This document shows, in pieces, positions 6,313-12,645 of a stretch of 36,404 nt of DNA. Origin of the DNA: Thermohalobaculum sp038528605 (GTDB taxonomy: Bacteria > Pseudomonadota > Alphaproteobacteria > Rhodobacterales > Rhodobacteraceae); NCBI GenBank assembly GCA_038528605.1, contig JBCBEP010000023.1:1-36404 (forward strand), given 5' to 3'. The notes under the pieces were generated by a model, which was given only the letters and a program-made list of their open reading frames with translations, ran no database searches and was not told the origin of the DNA. A program made the position numbers and the translations under genes. The stretch's first letter is position 1. Each line of letters begins with the position of its first letter.

Positions 6313-8172
6313 TCAGTCCATCGCTTCCAGTTCGGTGATGAAGCGGTCGATCAGGTTCAGCCCCTCGTTCCAGAAAGCCGGGTCGGACGCGTCGAGGCCG
6401 AAGGGGGCGAGCAGTTCCTTGTGGTGCTTCGACCCACCCGCGGCCAGCATCTCGAAATACCGGTCCTGGAAGCCCGGCTCGCCCTTTTCGTAGACCGCAT
6501 AGAGCGCGTTCACGAGCCCGTCCCCGAAGGCATAGGCGTAGACGTAGAAGGGCGAGTGGATGAAGTGCGGGATGTAGGCCCAGAAGGTCTCGTAGCCCTC
6601 CTCGAAATGCATCGCCGGCCCGAGGCTCTCGGTGCTCACCTCCAGCCAGATCTCGCCCAGCCGCTCGGAGGAAAGCTCGCCCTCCCGCCGCTCCGCATGC
6701 ACCCGCCGCTCGAACTCGTAGAACGAGATCTGGCGGACGACGGTGTTGATCATGTCCTCGACCTTGCCGGCGAGGAGCTGCTTGCGCCGTGCAGGGTCCG
6801 TCTCGGCGGCCAGCAGCTTGCGGAAGGTCAGCATCTCGCCGAACACGCTGGCGGTCTCGGCCAGGGTCAGCGGCGTGGAGCTCAGAAGCTCCCCCTGCCC
6901 CGCGGCCAGCCGCTGGTGCACCCCGTGGCCAAGCTCATGGGCCAGCGTCATCACGTCCCGCTGCTTGCCGAGATAGTTGAGCAGCACGAAGGGGTGGGCA
7001 TCCACGATGGTGGGGTGCGCGAAGGCGCCGGGGGACTTGCCGGGCGAGGCCGGCGCATCGATCCAGCCCTGCGTGAAGAAGGGCTCAGCCAGCGCCGCCA
7101 TCTTCGGGCTGAAGCCCTCATAGGCGCTCAGCACCATGTCCTTCGCGTCGTCCCAGCCGATCTTCACCTCCGCCGCCTCGGGCAGCGGCGCGTTCCGGTC
7201 CCAGTATTCGAGCTTCTCGAGGCCGAGCCACTTCGCCTTCAGCGCGTAGTAGCGGTGGCTGAGCCGGGGATAGGCGGCCGTCACCGCCTCGCGCAGCGCA
7301 TCCACCACCTCTGGCTCCACCTGGTTCGCAAGGTGGCGGCCATGATCGGGCGCCGGCATCTTCCGCCAGCGGTCCTCGATCTCCTTCTCCTTGGCGAGCG
7401 TGTTGGTGATGAGGGTGAAAAGGCGGATGTTCTCGCCCAACACCTCGGCCACCGCCCGGCCCGCCGCCTCGCGCTTGGCCCGGTCCTTGTCCTGAAGCAG
7501 CGTAAGCGTGGCCTCCAGCGCCAGGGTCTCGCCCATCACCTCGAAGCTGAGGCCCGACATCGTCTCGTCGAAGAGCCGGTTCCAGGCCGAGGCGCCGACC
7601 ACCGACATATCGTGCAGGAACTTCTCCAGCTCGTCCGAGAGCTGGTGCGGCGCGAGCGCCCGCACGCGGTCGAGCCACGGCTTGTAGCGGCTCAGTTCGG
7701 CGCTTTCGGCATAGGCAGCCTCCAGCGTCTCGGGCGGCAGCTTGTTCAGCTCCAGCGTGAAGAACACCATCGGCTGGGTGAGCGTGGTCACCTGCACCTG
7801 CAGGTTGCCCATCATCTGCGCCCGCGCGGGGTCCTGCGTGTTCTGGGCGTAGCGCAGCATGGCGTAGGACATCACGCGGCCGAGGCGGGACTGCATGGCC
7901 TCATAGGCCGCCACCGCCTCCGCCAGCCCCGCGCCGCCCAGGCCGGCCAGCTTGCCCTCATAGCGCTCGGCGAAAGCCTGCGCGTCCGCGCCCGCGGCCT
8001 CGAGGTCGGCGGCAATGGCGGGATCGTCCGGCCCGGCATAGAGCGCGCCGAGGTCCCAGACCGGCAGCGCCCCGAACTCACCGGCAGCATGGTCACCCTC
8101 GGCCTCGCGGACAGGCTCAGGAGCGGACACTGCGGCGAACGCAGGGGCGAGCGGGGAGGTCGGACGGGTCAT
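6313..8172 (-). CDS. pepF: M3-family oligoendopeptidase F
   Basis: A 619-residue zinc metallopeptidase of family M3. The zinc-binding HELGH motif lies at residues 412-416 (VMTLAHELGHGVHQ). The third ligand is in ETASVFGEML, about 25 residues later. Downstream, YETFWAYIPHFIHSPFYVYAYAFG is the substrate-contacting segment typical of PepF; the last blocks end in FWNEGL. N-terminal helical domains are intact and the size is normal. It cleaves cytoplasmic oligopeptides; there is no signal peptide. AGGAG lies 6 bases upstream of the ATG at 8172. The gene stands between the small secreted protein and the SGNH hydrolase, all on one strand. Confidence 0.95.
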   Translation of the reverse strand: MTRPTSPLAPAFAAVSAPEPVREAEGDHAAGEFGALPVWDLGALYAGPDDPAIAADLEAAGADAQAFAERYEGKLAGLGGAGLAEAVAAYEAMQSRLGRVMSYAMLRYAQNTQDPARAQMMGNLQVQVTTLTQPMVFFTLELNKLPPETLEAAYAESAELSRYKPWLDRVRALAPHQLSDELEKFLHDMSVVGASAWNRLFDETMSGLSFEVMGETLALEATLTLLQDKDRAKREAAGRAVAEVLGENIRLFTLITNTLAKEKEIEDRWRKMPAPDHGRHLANQVEPEVVDALREAVTAAYPRLSHRYYALKAKWLGLEKLEYWDRNAPLPEAAEVKIGWDDAKDMVLSAYEGFSPKMAALAEPFFTQGWIDAPASPGKSPGAFAHPTIVDAHPFVLLNYLGKQRDVMTLAHELGHGVHQRLAAGQGELLSSTPLTLAETASVFGEMLTFRKLLAAETDPARRKQLLAGKVEDMINTVVRQISFYEFERRVHAERREGELSSERLGEIWLEVSTESLGPAMHFEEGYETFWAYIPHFIHSPFYVYAYAFGDGLVNALYAVYEKGEPGFQDRYFEMLAAGGSKHHKELLAPFGLDASDPAFWNEGLNLIDRFITELEAMD

Positions 8173-8256
8173 GCATGTCTCCTGGAGATTGGTTCCGCGG
8201 AGACATAGACCGGCGCCACCCCCGCATAAAGGGTGGGGCGGGCTATCTGGCGCAGC

Positions 8257-8613
8257 CTAGAGCGGCACGCCTTCGTCCGGGTCGATCGGCACGGGGCCCG
8301 CCTCGCGCTCCTCGTCCTCCGGCGGCTGCCAGGGCGGCGCATCCTCCCGGCGGCGGATGACGATATCGCCGTTGGGCAGAAAGGCCGGCGCCTCGTAGTA
8401 GCGCGGGTCGTCAACCTGGCGGAGCATCGCCACCACCTCGTCGAGGCGGTCGAGGGCCGGCTCCATCCCGCGGGAGAGATCGTCCCAGATCCGGTCGAGC
8501 TCCCGCTTCATCTGGTCAAGATCGAAGAGCCGCTCGCGCTGCTCCTGCGCGGCGGCAGGCGTCGCGGCAAGCACCAGCGCAAGGCCAGCGGCAAGGATGG
8601 ACGGTGTTCTCAT
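8257..8613 (-). CDS. Small secreted protein of unknown function
   Basis: A 118-residue protein. The ATG at 8613 gives a signal peptide (MRTPSILAAGLALVLAATPA, then AAAQ) and follows GGAGGTG by a good distance; an upstream extension of 30 codons runs into the terminator hairpin and is rejected. The mature part begins with a helical stretch (LFDLDQMKRELDRIWDDLSR), continues to DDPRYYEAPAFLPNGDIVI, and ends in an acidic, proline-rich tail (PPWQPPEDEEREAGPVPID). No enzyme motif or nucleotide-binding loop is visible. It likely acts in the periplasm and may be co-transcribed with pepF. Conserved hypothetical. Confidence 0.7.
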   Translation of the reverse strand: MRTPSILAAGLALVLAATPAAAQEQRERLFDLDQMKRELDRIWDDLSRGMEPALDRLDEVVAMLRQVDDPRYYEAPAFLPNGDIVIRRREDAPPWQPPEDEEREAGPVPIDPDEGVPL

Positions 8614-8673
8614 GGTGGGCACCTCCTCCAGCGCATGTGAGGGCCCGGGGCCCCGAGGGCAAGCGGCAGGGGC

Positions 8674-8711
8674 GGAAAAGCAAAGCGCCCCGTGGCGAAC
8701 CACGGGGCGCT
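8674..8711 (-). terminator. Rho-independent terminator of the OmpA-type lipoprotein gene
   Basis: A perfect 12-bp stem (8684-8695 with 8700-8711) closed by the tetraloop CGAA. Read on the minus strand it is followed by TTGCTTTTCC, a T-rich tail, so it ends transcription coming from the OmpA gene (stop at 8769) and separates it from the small secreted protein gene that starts at 8613. Confidence 0.86.
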
Positions 8712-8768
8712 CCGTTCATCTGTCAGGCTGGCCGCCGCGCGGCGTCAGCCCGGGTCACGCGGACCGGA

Positions 8769-9608
8769 TCACTCCGAGAGGGTGATCTCGACGCGGCGGT
8801 TGAGCGGCTCGCGCACGTTATCGGCCGTGGCGCGGGCCAGGTCGCGCTCACCGCGGCCGGCGAGGGTCATGTCGTTACGGTCGAGGCCACGATCGACCAG
8901 CGCACCGGCGACGCGACGGGCGCGGCGCTCGGAGAGACGCTGGTTGTAGCCGTCCGAACCCACGGTGTCGGCGTGGCCGACGATCGAGAGCGCGGTGGCG
9001 CCGATCGAGTCGACAGCGGCCGTGACCTCGTCGAGGACTTCACGGGCACGCGCCGTGAGATCGGTGCGGTCGAAGCCGAAATACACGATGAAGTTCGTGT
9101 CGACCGGCGGCGGGAGGCACGCGGCCTTGGCCTGCTGGTAGAGAGCGAAAGCCTCATCGGGGTCGATGCAGCTGCCGTCGCCGCCACGCAGAGCCTCGAG
9201 CCACTGGTCCCACATCGCCTGGAGGCGGGCGCAGGCCTCGGGCCGCTCGTCACGGTTCTCGAGGATGATGGCGACGGTCTCGTCGTAGAGCTGGCCGGCT
9301 TCGGTATCGGCGACGCCGAGGCTCTCCGGGCTCCAGGGGCCGACCTGCGCGCCGCTCTCGGCCGCTTCGGCCTTCGCGATGTACGCGGTCGAGTTGTACC
9401 AGCGCACGTCGCGGAATGCCGCGCGACGGCCAAGCTCGGTGTACTCGCTGGCGAGGGCACCGTTGAAGCCGGCACCGCCATGGTCCTCATTGAGGAAGCG
9501 CTCCGCCGTCCACGTCCCGTTCAGCGTCGAACCCGGCAGGTCCGGCTTCGCGCAGGCCGCCAGCGCAAGCGCCGAGGTGGCGAGCATAACAACCGTGAGT
9601 TTCGTCAT
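8769..9608 (-). CDS. OmpA-family peptidoglycan-binding lipoprotein
   Basis: A 279-residue lipoprotein: the signal peptide ends in LALAAC with the lipidated cysteine at residue 19. Residues 20-165 form a domain I do not recognise (contains LNGTWTAERFLNEDHGGAG and a segment with three cysteines). The C-terminal third is a classic OmpA/MotB domain: IVYFGFDRTDLTARAREVL, IVGHADTVGSDGYNQRLSE, RRARRVAGALVDRGL and NRRVEI, including the Asp and Arg that bind diaminopimelate of peptidoglycan. The protein probably tethers the outer membrane to the cell wall, as Pal and its relatives do. It is transcribed alone: a 354-base region lies upstream, a strong terminator downstream. It is not Pal itself, since tol genes are absent and the N-terminal region is much longer. 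Confidence 0.87.
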   Translation of the reverse strand: MTKLTVVMLATSALALAACAKPDLPGSTLNGTWTAERFLNEDHGGAGFNGALASEYTELGRRAAFRDVRWYNSTAYIAKAEAAESGAQVGPWSPESLGVADTEAGQLYDETVAIILENRDERPEACARLQAMWDQWLEALRGGDGSCIDPDEAFALYQQAKAACLPPPVDTNFIVYFGFDRTDLTARAREVLDEVTAAVDSIGATALSIVGHADTVGSDGYNQRLSERRARRVAGALVDRGLDRNDMTLAGRGERDLARATADNVREPLNRRVEITLSE

Positions 9609-9962
9609 CCCTCTCTCCGTTCTGTGTCGGGCCGTCGACTGCTACGCCCCAGAATTTCGCTGGCCGGCCTGTCCACGCCGCTCCGCACAAGGTGCTTTGG
9701 CATATCCCTCCGGAGAGCGGCAATGAATGAGCCCGAGCGCGACCGGCGCCCCGCGGTTTTTATCGGGGCCGTCGCAGATAAACAACAGAGCCGGGGCCCC
9801 AAGCCTCTAGGCGGGCCTCTGCGCCGAGGCGGGGGCTGATTCGTGATCCGGATCACGGGACACTGAGTCGTAATTCGCCTATTTCGTGCCCCGAACGCGC
9901 CCTGAGATTACCGAATTGCAAGGCGATCAAGTGCACTGTGCGTAGTAGTGGAGCGGGTGAGC
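9609..9962. promoter_or_regulatory. Divergent control region with a 16-base perfect palindrome
   Basis: This 354-base gap between the OmpA-type gene (minus) and the sigma-54 regulator (plus) has no convincing gene. It contains a perfect palindrome, CGTGATCCGGATCACG (9842-9857), 106 bases before the regulator start. It also holds an imperfect hairpin (9796-9836; GCCCC/GGGGC, GCCTC/GAGGC and GGCG/CGCC pairs). A 38-codon plus-strand reading frame at 9723-9839 has a weak ribosome-binding site but no other support. No -24/-12 (GG...GC) promoter is obvious. The palindrome is a candidate operator, by inference. Confidence 0.4.
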
Positions 9963-11363
9963 ATGTCGTCCAATATCCTGATCGTCGAAGATGACAGACA
10001 ACAGCGGCGCTATCTGGCGGCGGTCCTGACATCGGCTGGCCACAAGGTCGAAGCCGTTGCCAATGCCGAGTCGGCGATGACGCGTCTGACGGATGCAGAG
10101 GCACCGCCGCTGCAGCTCTGTCTGCTCGACCTGCACATGCCGGCGATGGATGGCCTCGCGCTCCTGAAAAGGCTGCGCGCGGCCGGCCATGTTCTCCCCG
10201 TCATCGTGCTGACGGGCGACGGATCGGTCGCCCGGGCGGTCGATGCCATGCGCGCCGGCGCGAACGACTTCCTGGTGAAGCCGATCGGGCCCGAGCGCCT
10301 GGAGGTCTCCATCCGCAACGTCCTCGAGATCAGCACGCTCTCGAGCGATGTGCGCCGGCTGAGCCGCGAGGAAGGCCAGGCGCTGGGCTTCGAGGACCTG
10401 GTGGCGCAGAGCGCGTCGTTCCGCGACGCCATCAAGCTCGCCAAGCGCAGCGCACAGTCCGACATCCCCGTGCTGCTCACGGGCGAATCGGGCTCCGGCA
10501 AGGAAGTCTTCGCCCGCGCCGTGCACGGCGCCAGCAACCGCGCGGACATGCCCTTTGTGGCCGTGAATTGTGGCGCGCTCCGCGACGGGACGGTGGATGC
10601 CGTGCTCTTCGGGCACGAGAAGGGCGCCTTCAGCGGCGCGACTGAGCGGCGGAGCGGCAAGTTCCAGGAGGCCTCGGGCGGCACGCTTTTCCTCGACGAG
10701 ATCGGGGAGCTGCCGGCGGCGGCCCAGGTCAAGCTCCTGCGCGCGCTCCAGCAACGCGAGATCGAGCCGCTCGGGGCGGCGAAGCCCGTGGGCGTCGATA
10801 TCCGCCTCGTCTCCGCCTCGAACCAGGACCTCTCGGGCATGGTGGCGGATGGCCGGTTCCGCGAGGATCTCTATTACCGCATCAGCGCCTTCCCGATCCA
10901 CCTGCCCCCCCTGCGCGAGCGGCGGGAGGACCTGCTGATGCTCGCCCAGATGTTCCTCACCCGCTTCGCCGCGGCCGAGGGCATGCGCATCACCGGCTTC
11001 AGCGAGGATGCGGCACAGCTGATCGAGAGCGCGGACTGGCCGGGCAATGTGCGTCAGCTCCAGAACACGGTGCACCGCGCGGTGGTGCTGGCGGAGGGCC
11101 CGGTGATCCGGGCGGAGCATCTCGTGGGCGTCGAGATGACCTGCCGGGCGGGCGGCTCGGGCGCAGACACCGCGGCGCGGGACGCGCTGGTGGACGAGGA
11201 CGGCCAGATCCGCAAGCTCGCGGAGATCGAGGCGGAGGCGATCCAGCGCGCGCTGACCATCTATCACGGCCGCATGGCGGAAGTGGCCCGGCGCCTCGGC
11301 ATCGGCCGCTCCACCCTCTACCGCAAGCTCGAGGAACTGAACCTCAGCCGCCGCCGCGCCTGA
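9963..11363 (+). CDS. Sigma-54-dependent response regulator (NtrC family), orphan
   Basis: A 466-residue three-domain activator. Residues 1-120 are a receiver domain (ILIVEDD, phospho-acceptor Asp56 in CLLDLHMPAMDG, Lys in LVKP). Residues about 145-385 are the sigma-54 AAA+ domain: Walker A GESGSGKE at 174, the sigma-54 contact loop GAFSGA at 221-226, Walker B GGTLFLDEIGE, and an R-finger region (FREDLYYRIS). The C-terminus is a Fis-type helix-turn-helix (VARRLGIGRSTLYRKLEEL). The loop has Ser in place of the usual Thr of GAFTGA; serine keeps the hydroxyl, so activity is probable. GGAG nine bases upstream favours the ATG at 9963 over a GTG at 9948. There is no histidine kinase next to it, so its partner and targets are elsewhere. 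It is convergent with gapR. Confidence 0.93.
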   Translation: MSSNILIVEDDRQQRRYLAAVLTSAGHKVEAVANAESAMTRLTDAEAPPLQLCLLDLHMPAMDGLALLKRLRAAGHVLPVIVLTGDGSVARAVDAMRAGANDFLVKPIGPERLEVSIRNVLEISTLSSDVRRLSREEGQALGFEDLVAQSASFRDAIKLAKRSAQSDIPVLLTGESGSGKEVFARAVHGASNRADMPFVAVNCGALRDGTVDAVLFGHEKGAFSGATERRSGKFQEASGGTLFLDEIGELPAAAQVKLLRALQQREIEPLGAAKPVGVDIRLVSASNQDLSGMVADGRFREDLYYRISAFPIHLPPLRERREDLLMLAQMFLTRFAAAEGMRITGFSEDAAQLIESADWPGNVRQLQNTVHRAVVLAEGPVIRAEHLVGVEMTCRAGGSGADTAARDALVDEDGQIRKLAEIEAEAIQRALTIYHGRMAEVARRLGIGRSTLYRKLEELNLSRRRA

Positions 11364-11400
11364 GAGCCCGGCCACCCGCGGCCCGATACCCGACCCGGCT

Positions 11401-11425
11401 CGCTGCCGAGCAGTTTCCGGCAGCG
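11401..11425 (+). terminator. Hairpin downstream of the sigma-54 regulator
   Basis: An 8-bp perfect stem (CGCTGCCG/CGGCAGCG) with a 9-base loop, 38 bases after the regulator's stop. It lacks a clear T-run, so it may act as a Rho-linked 3' stabiliser rather than a classic terminator. Confidence 0.4.
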
Positions 11426-11533
11426 GAACGCCGTCCGGAAGATCTGAACCAGTCCTCGCAAACCGCGTTGCGCCCGCGCCCACCCACGTCAGCGTAAGCT
11501 GCGGGGCATGAACAATATGCGAACATCCGCGTT

Positions 11534-11561
11534 TGAAAAAAGGGAGCGTGAACGCTCACGC
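11534..11561 (-). terminator. Probable intrinsic terminator of gapR
   Basis: A GCGTGA/TCACGC stem (11546-11551 with 11556-11561, loop ACGC). On the minus strand it is followed by CTCCCTTTTTTC. It is 48 bases beyond the gapR stop, in the right orientation to end that transcript. Confidence 0.65.
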
Positions 11562-11608
11562 GTCGTCGCCCTATGGAGCAGCGCGGCAACGCCGGCCGAT
11601 GCCCGAAC

Positions 11609-11893
11609 TCAGTCCGGCGCCACCGTCATGCCAAGGGCCGAGAGGTACATCTCGAGGAGCGCCTCCTCTTCCTGACGCTCCTCCGCATCCTTCTTTCGAA
11701 GCGAGATGACCTTGCGCAGGATCTTCACGTCGTAGCCGGTGCCCTTCGCCTCGGCATAGACCTCCTTCACCTGCTCCGCGATCTCCTTCTTCTCCTCCTC
11801 GAGCCGTTCGATCCGCTCGACAAAGGCGCGGAGCTGGCCCGCGGCCACGCTGCCGGAGGCGACGCCCTCCACCCCACCCTGACCATCATCCAT
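11609..11893 (-). CDS. gapR: GapR-type nucleoid-associated protein (DUF2312)
   Basis: A 94-residue protein matching the DUF2312/GapR family: LRAFVERIERLEEEKKEIAE, then VYAEAKGTGYDVKILRKVIS and RKKDAEERQEEEALLEMYL. GapR is an alphaproteobacterial chromosome-organising protein that binds overtwisted, AT-rich DNA ahead of the replication fork and RNA polymerase and stimulates topoisomerases. It is nearly all helical and forms a dimeric clamp through its coiled coil. GGAGGGAT lies ahead of the ATG at 11893. The gene is downstream of DUF1244 on the same strand with a 200-base gap that contains a large inverted repeat. Length is normal for the family. Confidence 0.94.
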   Translation of the reverse strand: MDDGQGGVEGVASGSVAAGQLRAFVERIERLEEEKKEIAEQVKEVYAEAKGTGYDVKILRKVISLRKKDAEERQEEEALLEMYLSALGMTVAPD

Positions 11894-11994
11894 CGCTTCG
11901 ATCCCTCCAGGAAACCCAGGCGCGTCCCCCTAGCGCCAAGCCCCGGCCAGCACCAGCCCCCGCATCCCACGCAGCCCCGGCCAGTGGCGGCACT

Positions 11995-12083
11995 GGGGGC
12001 GGGCCGGCGGGTGGGCGCCCGCGGAGGCCGGGCGGCCGAAGGGCCGGCCGGCGAGGAGGGCGGGCACCTGTCGGCCCGCCCCC
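11995..12083. repeat. Imperfect long inverted repeat with G-rich left arm
   Basis: In the gap between DUF1244 and gapR, 19-base arms (11995-12013 and 12065-12083) pair with two mismatches, at both of which the plus strand has G opposite T (G-U in RNA) while the minus strand would have A opposite C. Inside is a second imperfect hairpin (GCCGGGCGGCC opposite GGCCGGCCGGC around 12026-12052). The left arm also reads as four G-runs (GGGGG, GGG, GGG, GGG between 11995 and 12015), a possible G-quadruplex. The flanking genes are both transcribed on the minus strand. Confidence 0.6.
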
Positions 12084-12093
12084 TCACCGAGGT

Positions 12094-12390
12094 TCAATGC
12101 CCGCCGCCCTGCTTCTCGAAGGCCGCCTTCTGCGCGTCGCTCGCCTCGGTCTGGTACTGCGCGCGCCAGTCGTCATAGGGCATGCCGTACACGATCTCGC
12201 GCGCCGCGGCCTTGTCCATCTCCCCGCCCCGCGCCTTGGTCTCCTCCTCGTACCAGCGCGACAGGCAGTTCCGGCAGAAACCGGAGAGGTTCATGAGATC
12301 GATGTTCTGCACATCCGTCCGCTCCCGCAGATGGTCCCGCAGCCGCCGGAACACGGCAGCCTCGATCTCGGTGCGCTCAGCGTCGGTCAT
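12094..12390 (-). CDS. DUF1244 family protein
   Basis: A 98-residue cytoplasmic protein matching the DUF1244 family of proteobacteria. The signature block is RTDVQNIDLMNLSGFCRNCL followed by SRWY, with a C-x-x-C pair suggestive of metal or redox chemistry, and YDDWRAQYQTEA towards the end. GGGAGG lies six bases ahead of the ATG at 12390. The first bases overlap a micro-ORF (12377-12517) in another frame. The gene's usual neighbours in Rhodobacterales, as far as I know, are gapR and N-formylglutamate amidohydrolase, as here. Function unknown. Confidence 0.92.
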   Translation of the reverse strand: MTDAERTEIEAAVFRRLRDHLRERTDVQNIDLMNLSGFCRNCLSRWYEEETKARGGEMDKAAAREIVYGMPYDDWRAQYQTEASDAQKAAFEKQGGGH

Positions 12391-12517
12391 GTCGGCCTCC
12401 CTTCGATGTCGCGCGCCGCATCCCGGCGCGCCTCGTCTCGTCGCTCGGATCGCGCATGGCCCTATCGAGCGACCAGTACAGAAACAACTCGAGCACCATG
12501 CCGATCACGATGTTCAT
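12377..12517 (-). CDS. 46-residue putative membrane micro-protein (or 3' half of a frameshifted gene)
   Basis: A short frame starting MNIVIGMVLELFLYWSLDRA and continuing with a basic, Arg-rich tail to a TGA inside DUF1244. The first 18 residues can form one membrane helix. Its ATG overlaps the stop of the preceding micro-ORF as ATGA, and its end overlaps the start of DUF1244 by 14 bases, so it contains the DUF1244 ribosome-binding site. The same frame is open for eight codons before the ATG (EAGAAGVA). This leaves the option that this ORF and the previous one are two halves of a single small membrane protein joined by a frameshift. No family is recognised. Confidence 0.45.
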   Translation of the reverse strand: MNIVIGMVLELFLYWSLDRAMRDPSDETRRAGMRRATSKGGRHDRR

Positions 12518-12645
12518 CGCGACGCCCGCGGCACCTGCTTCCTACCCGCACGACCGCTCCTGCTCGAGGGAACGCCGCCCGCCGAGAGCACGAGATCCAC
12601 GGCGCTCAGCAGGGCGATCGCGAGGCCATGGACAAGCTCGCCCAT
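12514..12645 (-). CDS. 43-residue putative membrane micro-protein, coupled to the upstream gene
   Basis: The frame starts MGELVHGLAIALLSAVDLVL and ends after a basic tail (SSRSGRAGRKQVPRASR). Its ATG shares a base with the TGA of the coiled-coil gene (TGATG), and its own TGA overlaps the next ATG (ATGA). Such stop/start overlaps fit translational coupling, because there is no ribosome-binding site of its own. The hydrophobic stretch at residues 8-22 could span the membrane. It could also be the 5' half of a frameshifted gene continued in the next ORF. No homologue recognised. Confidence 0.45.
   Translation of the reverse strand: MGELVHGLAIALLSAVDLVLSAGGVPSSRSGRAGRKQVPRASR

Noticed and set aside
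4250..6493. A 747-codon plus-strand open frame covering pheS and the SGNH hydrolase
   Set aside because: It is antisense to two recognised genes and its translation is Arg/Ala/His-rich without any domain; high GC produces such frames.
9723..9839. A 38-codon plus-strand ORF (MNEPERDRRPAVFIGA...) in the OmpA/regulator gap
   Set aside because: Only a weak ribosome-binding site, no hydrophobic or conserved feature, and it overlaps a hairpin; not enough support.
9963..11363. Idea that the serine in GAFSGA marks a regulator unable to use sigma-54
   Set aside because: Walker motifs, R-finger region and Fis domain are intact and serine is a conservative change, so loss of sigma-54 activity is not supported by the sequence.
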